Assembly (NCBI RefSeq): GCF_028369295.1
Contig: NZ_JAQMYP010000035.1
Coordinates: 45,772-109,771, forward strand
Direction: 5' to 3'
Origin: Streptomyces sp. HD
GTDB lineage: Bacteria; Actinomycetota; Actinomycetes; Streptomycetales; Streptomycetaceae
DNA: 64,000 nt
Each line of letters opens with the position of its first letter. Within the stretch, counting starts at the first letter, position 1. The notes under the pieces were generated by a model. It searched no databases. It worked only from the letters and a program-made list of their open reading frames with translations, and had not been told where the DNA came from. This document shows positions 25,764-35,098 of the stretch, piece after piece. Made by a program: the position numbers and the translations under genes.

Positions 25764-26144
25764 GAAGCCCCTTGTGCGGGCGGCGAGAATGCACCACGAT
25801 CGGCCACGCTCGGTCCATTTCCGCACCCCGACAGCCGGTCGGGTCACGGGAGTTCCTGGGTCCCCACCGAGCAGAGTCGGCGGCAGTGGCGCCGGCTCTT
25901 GGGCAGGGGGGTCTTCACCCAAACCGGTGAAGCCTGTCCAGCAAGGTTGTGCGTGATGCGTGTCAGGCGCGACCAGTGGTTGTCGCTCGGGGGTGATCGC
26001 CGGTGATTCGGGCGCGGTTGTGCCTCCGAGTTCGGGCGCTCTCCTTCCCGAGGACGTAGCACTTCTCCCATCCCTGCCCGGCTGAGCCGTCGAGCCGACA
26101 GTGGCAGCCAGGGCCAGGAGATGTACGTCCGAGAAGGAGGAAAT

Positions 26145-26783
26145 ATGGAGTCCCAGGTGCGTGGCGGGACCAGATGGAAGCGGTTCGCTGTGGTGATGGT
26201 GCCCAGCGTCGCCGCTACGGCTGCGATAGGTGTCGCCCTCGCGCAGGGCGCTCTCGCCGCGTCGTTCAGTGTCTCCGGCCAGTCGTTCAAGGTCACGACC
26301 GACAAGCTCGTCGGTAACGGTTTCTCGCAGTACGGCGCTCTTGACGAGGGCTACACGCTCTCCGGCAAGAAGACGGTTCACCCCGTCGCCGTCTCGGGGT
26401 TCAAGACCGCGACGATCAACAGCCTGTGCCAGTCCGTGGTCACCCCCGACATCCCGATCCTCGGGAGTGTCAGCCTGATCCTGCGGGCGGGTGAAGACCC
26501 GAACAAGCCGGTCGAGGCCAAGAACCTGTACATCGACGTGGCCGACCTTGAGGCCGACGCCACGTTCGAGAACATCGACATCGGTGTGGCTGCCAAGGAC
26601 GCCAGCAAGGGTCCGGGCATGAAGGGCGGCGGCGAGCAGTCCAACCCCTTCGGGTTCGCCCAGCAGGCCGACAAGGCCACGCTGGTCGGCGTGAAGCAGA
26701 CGGCGTGGGCCACCACTGCCGGAACCTTCAAGCTCAGCGGTCTGAAGATGTCGCTGTCGACGGGTGTCAAGGAGTGCTACTAA
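26145..26783 (+). CDS. DUF6230 family exported protein
   Basis: This 212-residue protein has an N-terminal hydrophobic segment (FAVVMVPSVAATAAIGVALAQ) followed by ALAASFSVSGQ, so it is exported or anchored. The rest is a beta-rich domain (FKVTTDKLVGNGFSQYGAL, TINSLCQSVVTPDIPILG). It matches the DUF6230 family, often called cholesterol-esterase-like in Streptomyces without evidence. ATG 26145 has a perfect GAAGGAGG site. It is followed by a DUF6114 gene, its usual partner, and a secreted protein. Confidence 0.87.
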   Translation: MESQVRGGTRWKRFAVVMVPSVAATAAIGVALAQGALAASFSVSGQSFKVTTDKLVGNGFSQYGALDEGYTLSGKKTVHPVAVSGFKTATINSLCQSVVTPDIPILGSVSLILRAGEDPNKPVEAKNLYIDVADLEADATFENIDIGVAAKDASKGPGMKGGGEQSNPFGFAQQADKATLVGVKQTAWATTAGTFKLSGLKMSLSTGVKECY

Positions 26784-26921
26784 GCACTCTCTGACGGGCG
26801 GGGGAGCCGATGGCGCCCCCGCCCGTCCACACTCCGCCGCTTTCTTCACAAGCGGTCACACGCTCACCAACTCACCACCGCACCATCACCACAGCAACGC
26901 CGTACCAGGGAGCTGTTTTCC

Positions 26922-27521
26922 ATGAGCGCCGAGACTCCTGCCGTACCCGGCCAGTTCACCCGCCGGAGGCTGCAGTTCCGCGCCTGGCGGGGTACGAGGC
27001 CGTTCTGGGCCGGTCTGTTCGTCATGCTCGGCGGACTCCCCATCGCCTACTTCCCGTACGCGAACCTCCAGATCGGGCACCTGACGCTGGCGATGCAGAC
27101 CGCGGGGGGCTCCAGCTCCCTGATCATCGGTGTGCTGCTCGTCGTCCTGGGCTTCACCCTCTGGTTCCAGAGGCACGTCCGCACCTTCGCGGGGATCGCG
27201 GCGATCCTGCTGGGGCTGGTGTCCATCCCGCTGTCCAACATCGGTGGCTTCCTCATCGGCTTCCTCTTCGCCCTCATCGGCGGGGCGATGGCCGTGGCGT
27301 GGGCCCCGGGCGCGTCGTCGGAGCACGAGCCGGCGCAGCACCAGTCGACGGGCACGGGCGGCGATTCCGAGGGCCTGGACCCCGACACCACGGTCCTCCA
27401 GCCGGTTCGCGACGAGTTGGGCAATGGGGGCACCTCCCAGGCCTTTAAGGCACTGGGGGAGAACGATCTGTCAGGAACGAGCCCGGCGAACGGGGCGAAC
27501 GGGAGGCACAGTGCCGGCTGA
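26922..27521 (+). CDS. DUF6114 family membrane protein
   Basis: This 199-residue protein has four predicted membrane helices (about 27-45, 65-82, 87-104 and 106-126) and a hydrophilic C-terminal tail. The pattern RRPFWAGLFVMLGGLPIAYFPY-like start and GGFLIGFLFALIGGAMAVAW matches DUF6114. The tail includes a stretch encoded by a dispersed repeat (27425-27461). It is the second gene of the DUF6230 operon and overlaps the third gene by 11 bases. Confidence 0.85.
   Translation: MSAETPAVPGQFTRRRLQFRAWRGTRPFWAGLFVMLGGLPIAYFPYANLQIGHLTLAMQTAGGSSSLIIGVLLVVLGFTLWFQRHVRTFAGIAAILLGLVSIPLSNIGGFLIGFLFALIGGAMAVAWAPGASSEHEPAQHQSTGTGGDSEGLDPDTTVLQPVRDELGNGGTSQAFKALGENDLSGTSPANGANGRHSAG
27425..27461 (+). repeat. 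dispersed palindromic repeat inside a coding region, copy 1
   Basis: The unit reads TGGGGGCACCTCCCAGGCCT and continues with AAGGCACTGGGGGAG. A close copy occurs at 54731-54765. Arms of the TGGGGG...CCTCCC type allow a hairpin. It adds about 12 residues to the DUF6114 tail without breaking the frame. Confidence 0.7.
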
Positions 27522-28908
27522 CGAGGTGACCCACGGGACTGAAGTGGACAAGTCCCGTGTGAGAACCGGGCCGCGCCATGCGGCACCCAAGAAGCCGCTG
27601 TTCACCAGGTTCCACATGCCCGCCGGCAAGGCGATAGCCCTGGCGGCGATGCCCACCGCGGTCCTCATGGGAATGGGTTTCACGCCGACGCTCGCGCAGG
27701 CCGACAGCAACGACTCCGCGAAGCTGACGTCCAACAGCCTGACCGCGGACGAGTACGACGAGTACGCCGACCAGTACAAGGACTGTGTGGCGGCGCTCAA
27801 GGACGCCGAGGACGGTTCGGCCTCGCCGTCGCCCTCGTCGAGCGCCGGTGACTCCACGGACCAGGACGACAAGCCTGAGCCGACGCCGTCGGCCTCGGCC
27901 GGCCAGGACTCCTCGGACTCCGGTTCCTCGGACTCCTCGGACGACGCGGGCTCGTCGGGTTCCGCCGGTGACTCCGCCTCGTCGGATTCAGGTTCCGACG
28001 AGGCGGCCGAGCCCACGCCGGAGCCGTCCCCGAGCAAGTCGAGCGAGGCCCAGTCCGGCGACACGGCCACGCCGTCCCCCTCGCCGTCCGAGAGCGGCGG
28101 CAACCTGCTGGAGGACATCGGCGACGCCATCACCGGCATCTTCACGGGCGGCGCCGGCTCCGAGGAGAGCGCGAGCCCGACGCCGTCGCCCTCCGCGAGC
28201 GCGAGTGAGGAGGCGTCCTCCGGATCCTCCGACTCCGGCGAGGAGGCCTCCGGCGCGGGCGACACCGTCAAGGAGACCACCGACAAGGTCACCGACACGG
28301 TGAAGGACACCGTCGAGGACACCACCGACAAGGCGACCGAGGCGGCCAAGGACACCACCGAGGCGGTCAAGGAGGCGGCAGGCGAGGCCACCGCCACGCC
28401 CAGCCCCTCCGCGAGCACCGGCACGGACGCCGAGGACTGCCCGGCCGCCACCGACGACGAGAGCGGCGTCGACAACAAGGTGCCGGTGGCGGACGACCCC
28501 TGGTACCTGGATGCCAGCTCGCTGCTGCTGAAGGGCGCGGACTACCAGGGCATAGTCGAGGTGAAGACGGCCAACGGCACCAAGAAGAAGGTGCTGAAGT
28601 ACGTCATCTCCGACGGCACCGACATCGGCGACCTGCACCAGACGGTGAAGGACAAGCAGTCCGGCAAGACCTACCACGTGCAGGCGGCCGGGGGCTCGAC
28701 CTCCACCATCCGCGACGGCAAGACGGTGATGTACACCGAGAGCATCTCGGGGAACCTGCTCGGCCTGATCCCGATCACGTTCGACCCGGAGCACCCGCCG
28801 CCGCTGAACATCCCGCTGATCTACTTCACGAAGGTGAAGGTCGTGCAGGCCGGTCAGTTCGGTGGCACTCTGCACGTGCCCGGCATGCACGTGTTCACGA
28901 CCGACTGA
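27511..28908 (+). CDS. secreted Ser/Asp/Glu/Pro-rich low-complexity protein
   Basis: This 465-residue protein starts with GTG 27511, preceded by GGGAGG and overlapping the DUF6114 end. Residues about 35-60 form a signal-like segment (AIALAAMPTAVLMGMGF, then LAQA). Residues about 95-310 are low complexity, rich in S, D, E, P and T with repeats such as TPSPSPS and KDTTE. The C-terminal 150 residues form a compact beta-rich domain (WYLDASSLLLKGADYQGIVE, FGGTLHVPGMHVFTTD). The layout suggests a stalk holding a domain away from the membrane. It forms an operon with DUF6230 and DUF6114. Function is unknown. Confidence 0.8.
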   Translation: MPADEVTHGTEVDKSRVRTGPRHAAPKKPLFTRFHMPAGKAIALAAMPTAVLMGMGFTPTLAQADSNDSAKLTSNSLTADEYDEYADQYKDCVAALKDAEDGSASPSPSSSAGDSTDQDDKPEPTPSASAGQDSSDSGSSDSSDDAGSSGSAGDSASSDSGSDEAAEPTPEPSPSKSSEAQSGDTATPSPSPSESGGNLLEDIGDAITGIFTGGAGSEESASPTPSPSASASEEASSGSSDSGEEASGAGDTVKETTDKVTDTVKDTVEDTTDKATEAAKDTTEAVKEAAGEATATPSPSASTGTDAEDCPAATDDESGVDNKVPVADDPWYLDASSLLLKGADYQGIVEVKTANGTKKKVLKYVISDGTDIGDLHQTVKDKQSGKTYHVQAAGGSTSTIRDGKTVMYTESISGNLLGLIPITFDPEHPPPLNIPLIYFTKVKVVQAGQFGGTLHVPGMHVFTTD

Positions 28909-28944
28909 ACAACCCCACAAGCCCGTTCGGGAGCCGCACACGCC

Positions 28945-28977
28945 GAGGGCGCCCCCTTTTTCCAAGGGGGCGCCCTC
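28945..28977. terminator. bidirectional terminator between the secreted-protein gene and pyk
   Basis: Perfect 14-base arms (28945-28958 and 28964-28977) flank TTTCC, between convergent genes. The loop-side T and A runs (CTTTTT, AAGGGGG) suit both strands. Confidence 0.85.
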
Positions 28978-29014
28978 AGCGCCGTACAGGAGCCTTCTCG
29001 GCGGCTCTCGGCGG

Positions 29015-30445
29015 TCAGTCCCGTGCGCCGCCGCCGAGGTGGTGGACGCGGACCATGTTGGTGGTGCCGGGGACTCCGGGCGGGGAACCGGCTGTGATGA
29101 CCACGATGTCGCCCTCGTTGAACAGACCGAGCTTGACGATCTCCTGGTCCACCAGGTCGACCATCTCGTCGGTGCTGTTCACGAACGGCACCACGTGCGG
29201 CTCGACGCCCCAGCTGAGCGTCATCTGGTTGCGCGTGGACTCGTCCGTGGTGAACGCGACGATCGGCTGGGCGGCGCGATAGCGGCACAGCCGGCGGGCG
29301 GTGTCGCCGGACTGGGTGAAGGCGACCAGGCCCTTGCCGCCGAGGAAGTCGGCGATCTCGCAGGCCGCGCGGGCCACCGAACCACCCTGCGTGCGGGGCT
29401 TCTTGCCCGGCACGAGCGGCTGCAGGCCCTTGGACAGCAGCTCCTGCTCGGCCGCGGCGACGATCTTCGACATCGTCCTGACGGTCTCGATCGGGTACGC
29501 GCCCACGCTCGACTCGGCGGACAGCATGACCGCGTCGGCGCCGTCCAGGATCGCGTTGGCCACGTCGGAGGCCTCGGCGCGGGTCGGACGGGAGTTGGTG
29601 ATCATCGACTCCATCATCTGGGTCGCCACGATCACCGGCTTGGCGTTGCGACGGCACAGCTCGATGAGCCGCTTCTGCACCATCGGGACCTTTTCGAGCG
29701 GGTATTCGACGGCGAGGTCACCACGGGCGACCATCACGGCGTCGAACGCCATCACGACGTCCTCCATGTTCGCCACGGCCTGCGGCTTCTCCACCTTGGC
29801 GATGACGGGGACGCGGCGGCCCTCCTCGTCCATCACCTTGTGGACGTCCTGCACGTCGTGGGCGTCCCGGACGAAGGACAGCGCGACCATGTCGCAGCCC
29901 ATGCGCAGCGCGAACCGCAGGTCCTCGACGTCCTTCTCGGACAGCGCCGGCACGTTCACGGCCGCGCCGGGCAGGTTGATGCCCTTGTGGTCGGAGACGA
30001 CACCGCCCTCGATGACGATCGTCTTCACCCGCGGGCCCTCGACGTCCAGGACCTTCAGCTCGACGTTGCCGTCGTTGATGAGGATCTGGTCGCCCTTGGC
30101 GACGTCACCGGGCAGGCCCTTGTAGGTCGTCCCGCAGATCTGCTTGTCGCCCGGGACGTCCTCGGTCGTGATGACGAACTCGTCACCGCGCTCCAGCTCG
30201 ACCGGCCCCTCGGCGAAGGTCTCCAGACGGATCTTCGGGCCCTGGAGGTCGGCGAGCACACCGATGGCCCGGCCGGTCTCCGCGGCGGCGGACCGGAGGC
30301 GCTCGTACCGCCCCTGGTGGTCTTCGTGCGTGCCGTGGCTGAAGTTGAAGCGGGCCACATTCATGCCCGCCTCGATCAGCGAGACGAGCTGTTCATGGGA
30401 GTCGACCGCGGGGCCGAGAGTACAAACGATTTTCGAACGGCGCAT
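29015..30445 (-). CDS. pyk: pyruvate kinase
   Basis: This 476-residue enzyme converts phosphoenolpyruvate and ADP to pyruvate and ATP, the last step of glycolysis. It starts MRRSKIVCTLGPAVDSHEQL and has FNFSHGTHEDH, VLADLQGPKIRLETF, the signature VPVIAKVEKPQAVANM with the catalytic Lys, VMVARGDLAVEYPLEKVP and ATQMMESMI. A C-terminal allosteric domain has the phosphate loop FTQSGDTARRLCRYR. Length and motifs are complete. It sits with ackA, pta and pfkA, a compact central-carbon cluster. A CGGAATATTCCG palindrome lies 29 bases upstream. Confidence 0.96.
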   Translation of the reverse strand: MRRSKIVCTLGPAVDSHEQLVSLIEAGMNVARFNFSHGTHEDHQGRYERLRSAAAETGRAIGVLADLQGPKIRLETFAEGPVELERGDEFVITTEDVPGDKQICGTTYKGLPGDVAKGDQILINDGNVELKVLDVEGPRVKTIVIEGGVVSDHKGINLPGAAVNVPALSEKDVEDLRFALRMGCDMVALSFVRDAHDVQDVHKVMDEEGRRVPVIAKVEKPQAVANMEDVVMAFDAVMVARGDLAVEYPLEKVPMVQKRLIELCRRNAKPVIVATQMMESMITNSRPTRAEASDVANAILDGADAVMLSAESSVGAYPIETVRTMSKIVAAAEQELLSKGLQPLVPGKKPRTQGGSVARAACEIADFLGGKGLVAFTQSGDTARRLCRYRAAQPIVAFTTDESTRNQMTLSWGVEPHVVPFVNSTDEMVDLVDQEIVKLGLFNEGDIVVITAGSPPGVPGTTNMVRVHHLGGGARD

Positions 30446-30559
30446 GGGACGATCCTATCGGTTTGTTTCGCCGCGGAATATTCCGTCTGGCGGAAGATAC
30501 AAATGAGCCGTGTATTGCTCAGCCGTGTTACTCGGGCGTCCGCTCGGCGGAGCCGCATA

Positions 30560-31768
30560 TCAATGCGGCCCGACCAGTGCGTAGGTTTGTGTCGCGATTT
30601 CCAGTTCTTCATCCGTGGGCACCACGGCCACGGCCACACGTGCGTGCGCGGGCGAGATCAGCCGCGGCTCGTCGCTCCGTACGGCGTTCAGCTCGGCGTC
30701 CACCACCGGCCCCAGCTCCGCCAGGCCCGCCACGGCGGCCTCCCGGACCGGCGCCGCGTTCTCACCGACCCCGGCGGTGAACGCGATCGCGTCCACCTTG
30801 CCCAGCACCGCGTAATAGGCGCCGATGTACTTCTTCAGCCGGTGAATGTAGATGTCGAAGGCGAGAGCGGCCTGCTGATCACCCTCGTCGATCCGGCGGC
30901 GGATCTCCCGCATGTCGTTGTCACCGCACAGCCCGATCAGCCCGCTCCTCTTGTTGAGAAGAGTGTCGATCTCGTCCGTGGACATTCCGCCAACTCGCAT
31001 CAAATGGAAGATGACGGCCGGGTCCATGTCACCGGAGCGCGTACCCATCACGAGCCCCTCCAAGGGCGTCAGCCCCATGGAGGTGTCCACGCAACGGCCG
31101 CCCCGTACGGCGGACGCGGACGCGCCGTTGCCGAGGTGCAGCACGATGACGTTCACGTCCTCGGGTGCCTTGCCGAGCAGCTGCGCGGTGGCCCGGGAGA
31201 CGTACGCGTGCGAGGTGCCGTGGAAGCCGTACCGGCGTATTCGGTGCCGGTCGGCGGTCTCGACGTCGATCGCGTAGCGGGCGGCCGACTCCGGCATCGT
31301 CGTGTGGAACGCGGTGTCGAAGACGGCGACCTGGGGCAGGTCCGGGCGCAGCCGCTGGGCGGTGCGGATGCCGGTGAGGTTGGCCGGGTTGTGCAGCGGG
31401 GCGACCGGGATGAGCCGCTCGATCTCGGCGAGCACGGCGCCGTCGATGACGGTCGGCTCGGTGAAGTGCTTGCCGCCGTGCACCACCCGGTGGCCGATCG
31501 CGGCCAGCTCGGGCGAGTCCAGGCCGAGGCCGTCCTTGGCGAGCTCCGCCGACACGGCCTTCAGGGCGGCCTCGTGGTCCGCTATCGGCCCCGTCCACTC
31601 GCGCACCTCGCCGCCGCTCGCCAGCGGGGTGTGCTTGAGCCGGGAGGTCTCCTCGCCGATGCGCTCGACGAGGCCCACGGCCAGCCGGCTGCTGTCACGC
31701 ATGTCGAGCAGCTGGTACTTCACCGACGAGGAACCGGAGTTGAGGACGAGGACGCGGGACGAGCTCAC
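30560..31768 (-). CDS. ackA: acetate kinase
   Basis: This 402-residue enzyme interconverts acetyl phosphate and acetate with ADP/ATP. The N-terminal phosphate motif VLVLNSGSSSVKYQLLD, the substrate residues in GHRVVHGGKHF, the DTAFHTTMPE loop and the GTRSGDMDPAV signature are all present. The GTG start at 31768 overlaps the pta stop by four bases, so the two enzymes of the Pta-AckA pathway are coupled. Length is normal. Confidence 0.96.
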   Translation of the reverse strand: MSSSRVLVLNSGSSSVKYQLLDMRDSSRLAVGLVERIGEETSRLKHTPLASGGEVREWTGPIADHEAALKAVSAELAKDGLGLDSPELAAIGHRVVHGGKHFTEPTVIDGAVLAEIERLIPVAPLHNPANLTGIRTAQRLRPDLPQVAVFDTAFHTTMPESAARYAIDVETADRHRIRRYGFHGTSHAYVSRATAQLLGKAPEDVNVIVLHLGNGASASAVRGGRCVDTSMGLTPLEGLVMGTRSGDMDPAVIFHLMRVGGMSTDEIDTLLNKRSGLIGLCGDNDMREIRRRIDEGDQQAALAFDIYIHRLKKYIGAYYAVLGKVDAIAFTAGVGENAAPVREAAVAGLAELGPVVDAELNAVRSDEPRLISPAHARVAVAVVPTDEELEIATQTYALVGPH

Positions 31769-33867
31769 TGGGCGGTGGCCTTCTCGTGGAGGGACAGGGC
31801 GGGGGACTGGGCCTGGATCGCCGTGATGGCGACGGTCGTGACGATGTCCTGGACGAGGGCGCCCCGGGACAGGTCGTTGACCGGCTTGCGCAGACCCTGC
31901 AGCACCGGACCGACGGCGATCGCGCCGGCCGAACGCTGCACGGCCTTGTAGGTGTTGTTACCTGTATTGAGGTCAGGGAAGATCAAAACCGTTGCCTGCC
32001 CGGCCACTTCGGATCCCGGCAGCTTGGTCGCGGCCACGGACGGCTCGACGGCGGCGTCGTACTGGATGGGCCCCTCGATCTTCAGGTCGGGCCGCCGCTG
32101 CCGCACCAGCTCGGTCGCCTCGCGCACCTTGTCGACGTCGGCGCCCGAACCGGACGTACCCGTCGAGTACGACAGCATCGCGATCCGCGGCTCCACGCCG
32201 AACCCCTCGGCGGTCGCGGCCGACTGGATGGCGATGTCGGCCAACTGCTCGGCGTTCGGGTCGGGGTTCACCGCGCAGTCGCCGTAGACGAGGACCTTGT
32301 CGGCGAGGCACATGAAGAAGACGGACGACACGATGCCGGCGTCCGGCCGGGTCTTGATGATCTCGAAGGCGGGCCGGATGGTCGCGGCCGTCGAGTGGAC
32401 GGACCCCGACACCATGCCGTCGGCCAGCCCCTCCTGCACCATCAGCGTGCCGAAGTAGTTCACATCGCTGACGACGTCGTACGCCAGCTCGACGGTGACC
32501 CCCTTGTGGGCGCGGAACCGGGCGTACTTCTCGGCGAAGGAGTCGCGCAGCTCGCTGGTGGCCGGGTCGATCAGGTCGCAGCCGGCCAGGTCGATACCGA
32601 GGTCGGCGGCCTTCTTGCGGATCTGGTCCTCGGGCCCGAGCAGGGTCAGGTCGCACACCCGGCGCCGCAGCAGCACCTCCGCGGCGTGCAGGACACGCGG
32701 CTCGGTGCCCTCGGGCAGCACGATGCGGCGCATGGTGGAGCGGGCCTGCTCCAGCAGCTTGTGCTCGAACATCATCGGCGTGACCCGGTCGTTGCTCGGC
32801 GCCGAGACCCGCCCCAGCAGGTCCCCGGTGTCGACGTACCGCTCGAACAGGCCGAGCGCCGTCTCCGCCTTGCGCGGGGTGACCGCGCTCAACTTACCCT
32901 CCAGGGAGAAGAGTTGCTCGGCGGTGGGGAAGCTGTAGCCGGGCACCGACAGCACCGGGGTGCCCGGGGCGAGGCGGGCGGCGAGGGTGAGGATCTCGTC
33001 GCCGGGGCGCTCGTCCAGGGTGAGCAGGACACCGGCGATCGGCGGGGTGCCGGCGCTGTGCGCGGCCAGCGAGCCGACGACCAGGTCGGCGCGGTCGCCC
33101 GGGGTGACGACCAGGCAGCCCGGGGTCAGGGCGGTCAGGAAGTTCGGCAGCATGGCGCCGCCGAAGACGAAGCCGAGGGCGTCGCGCGCGAGCCCCGAGT
33201 CGTCGCCGAGGAGGACCTTCGCGTCGAGCGACTGGGCGATCTGCGACACGGTCGGCGCGGCGAGAGCGGGATCGTCCGGGACGACGTAACAGGGCACCGG
33301 CAGCCGCGACCCGAGCCGCTCGGCGATCTCGTCCCGGTCCTCCCGGGCGACCCGGTTGGTGACCATGGCGAGCACGTCGCAGCCCAGACCGTCGTAGGCG
33401 CGATAGGCGTTGCGGGTCTCGGCGAGCACGGACTCGGCGGTCTGCCCCCGGCCGCCCACGACGGGTATCACGGACGCGCCGAACTCGTTGGCGAGCCGGG
33501 CGTTGAGGGACAGCTCGTCCGGGAGCTGGGTGTCGGCGTAGTCGGTGCCGAGGACGAGGACGACGTCGTAGTCGCGGGCCACGACATGGAACCGGTCGAC
33601 GAGCGTGGCCACCAGCTCGTCGGTGCCGCGCTCGGCCTGCAGGGCGGACGCCTCGTGGTAGTCCATGCCGTAGACCGTCGCCGGGTCCTGGGACAGGCGG
33701 TAGCGGGCACGCAGCAGCTCGAACAGCCGGTCGGGACTGTGGTGCACCAGCGGCCGGAACACCCCCACCCGGTCGACCTGCCGGGTCAGGAGCTCCATGA
33801 CCCCCAGTTCGACGACCTGCCGGCCGTCACCTCGGTCGATTCCGGTCACGTACACGCTGCGCGTCAC
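31765..33867 (-). CDS. pta: phosphate acetyltransferase (long, DRTGG-containing)
   Basis: This 700-residue enzyme converts acetyl-CoA and phosphate to acetyl phosphate. The N-terminal P-loop-like region (RSVYVTGIDRGDGRQVVELG) and a middle DRTGG regulatory domain (about 220-330) precede the catalytic PTA domain, which starts near FEHKLLEQARSTMRRIVLPE and contains VSSVFFMCLADKVLVYGD and GTSGSGADVDKV. Start GTG 33867 has a GGGAG site and gives the family N-terminus; the open frame to 34092 is not conserved. The Walker-like loop reads IDRGDGRQ, lacking the usual GKS/T, so nucleotide binding there is doubtful. Confidence 0.94.
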   Translation of the reverse strand: MTRSVYVTGIDRGDGRQVVELGVMELLTRQVDRVGVFRPLVHHSPDRLFELLRARYRLSQDPATVYGMDYHEASALQAERGTDELVATLVDRFHVVARDYDVVLVLGTDYADTQLPDELSLNARLANEFGASVIPVVGGRGQTAESVLAETRNAYRAYDGLGCDVLAMVTNRVAREDRDEIAERLGSRLPVPCYVVPDDPALAAPTVSQIAQSLDAKVLLGDDSGLARDALGFVFGGAMLPNFLTALTPGCLVVTPGDRADLVVGSLAAHSAGTPPIAGVLLTLDERPGDEILTLAARLAPGTPVLSVPGYSFPTAEQLFSLEGKLSAVTPRKAETALGLFERYVDTGDLLGRVSAPSNDRVTPMMFEHKLLEQARSTMRRIVLPEGTEPRVLHAAEVLLRRRVCDLTLLGPEDQIRKKAADLGIDLAGCDLIDPATSELRDSFAEKYARFRAHKGVTVELAYDVVSDVNYFGTLMVQEGLADGMVSGSVHSTAATIRPAFEIIKTRPDAGIVSSVFFMCLADKVLVYGDCAVNPDPNAEQLADIAIQSAATAEGFGVEPRIAMLSYSTGTSGSGADVDKVREATELVRQRRPDLKIEGPIQYDAAVEPSVAATKLPGSEVAGQATVLIFPDLNTGNNTYKAVQRSAGAIAVGPVLQGLRKPVNDLSRGALVQDIVTTVAITAIQAQSPALSLHEKATAQ

Positions 33868-33952
33868 GCGTGCTCTCCCTTTCCTCTTCGTCCGTCGTCT
33901 GTCGTCCGTCACCGGGGTCGCAAAATCGCCCAGTGAGGTGAGCGAAACCCTC

Positions 33953-33981
33953 TTGACAATACCCTTGGCTGTGGATAAGGC
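33953..33981 (+). promoter_or_regulatory. candidate vegetative promoter of pfkA
   Basis: TTGACA at 33953-33958 is followed after 17 bases by TAAGGC (33976), about 90 bases before pfkA. The -35 is a perfect consensus and the -10 is poor. Confidence 0.5.
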
Positions 33982-34072
33982 GCCCGTCAGTAGGGGAGCG
34001 ACACCGCCCTCGCGGACATGAAACAATCGGATTGGCTCACCGGTATCAACAGCGAGCAGGAGACACAGCACG

Positions 34073-35098
34073 ATGCGCATCGGAGTTCTCACCGCAGGCG
34101 GCGACTGCCCCGGCCTGAACGCCGTGATCCGGTCGGTCGTGCACCGGGCGGTCGCGGACTACGGCGACGAGGTCATCGGCTTCGAGGACGGGTACTCGGG
34201 CCTGCTGGACGGCCGCTTCCGGGCCCTCGACCTGAACGACGTGAGCGGCATTCTGGCCCGCGGCGGCACCATCCTCGGCTCCTCCCGACTGGAGCGCGAC
34301 CGCCTGCGCGAGGCCTGCGAGAACGCCTCCGACATGATCCACCGGTTCGGCATCGACGCGCTGATCCCGATCGGCGGCGAGGGCACGCTGACCGCGGCCC
34401 GGATGCTCGGCGACGCGGGCCTGCCCGTGGTCGGCGTTCCGAAGACGATCGACAACGACATCTCCTCCACCGACCGGACCTTCGGCTTCGACACGGCCGT
34501 CGGCGTCGCCACCGAGGCCATGGACCGCCTGAAGACGACGGCGGAGTCCCACCAACGGGTGATGGTCGTCGAGGTCATGGGCCGCCACGCGGGCTGGATC
34601 GCGCTGGAGTCCGGCATGGCGGCCGGCGCGCACGGCATCTGCCTCCCGGAGCGCCCGTTCGACCCCGCCGACCTCGTCAAGATGGTCGAGGAGCGCTTCG
34701 CGCGCGGCAAGAAGTTCGCGGTGATCTGCGTCGCCGAGGGCGCCCACCCCGCCGAGGGCACCATGGACTACGGCAAGGGCGACATCGACCAGTACGGCCA
34801 TGAGCGCTTCCAGGGCATCGGCACCGCCCTCGCGTTCGAGCTGGAGCGCCGCCTCGGCAAGGAGGCCAAGCCGGTCATCCTCGGCCACGTCCAGCGCGGC
34901 GGCGTACCCACCGCGTACGACCGTGTCCTCGCCACCCGCTTCGGCTGGCACGCGGTGGAGGCCGCGCACCGGGGCGAGTTCGGCAGGATGACCGCGCTGC
35001 GCGGCACCGACGTCGTGATGGTGCCGCTGGCGGAGGCGGTCACCGAGCTGAAGACGGTGCCGAAGGACCGGATGGACGAGGCCGAGTCGGTCTTCTAG
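34073..35098 (+). CDS. pfkA: 6-phosphofructokinase
   Basis: This 341-residue enzyme phosphorylates fructose 6-phosphate, the committed step of glycolysis. It has GVLTAGGDCPGLNAVIR, IPIGGEGTLTAARML, the catalytic PKTIDNDISSTDRTFGFDTA, VEVMGRHAGWIAL and ILGHVQRGGVPTAYDR. GGEGT (Gly rather than Asp at the second diagnostic position) suggests ATP rather than pyrophosphate as donor, while the Lys of PKTIDND is shared with other group III enzymes. ATG 34073 follows a GCAGGAGA site. It is divergent from pta across about 205 bases. Confidence 0.95.
   Translation: MRIGVLTAGGDCPGLNAVIRSVVHRAVADYGDEVIGFEDGYSGLLDGRFRALDLNDVSGILARGGTILGSSRLERDRLREACENASDMIHRFGIDALIPIGGEGTLTAARMLGDAGLPVVGVPKTIDNDISSTDRTFGFDTAVGVATEAMDRLKTTAESHQRVMVVEVMGRHAGWIALESGMAAGAHGICLPERPFDPADLVKMVEERFARGKKFAVICVAEGAHPAEGTMDYGKGDIDQYGHERFQGIGTALAFELERRLGKEAKPVILGHVQRGGVPTAYDRVLATRFGWHAVEAAHRGEFGRMTALRGTDVVMVPLAEAVTELKTVPKDRMDEAESVF

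Larger units (their letters stand above)
25483..26144 (+). other. 662-base intergenic region with nested palindromes
   Basis: No convincing coding frame was found. The region holds a composite stem-loop at 25577-25620 and a small palindrome at 25748-25763, listed separately. The promoter and leader of the DUF6230 operon should lie in the second half. Confidence 0.5.

Noticed and set aside
34073..35098. pfkA as a pyrophosphate-dependent enzyme
   Set aside because: The GGEGT motif has Gly, not Asp, at the key second position, which favours ATP.
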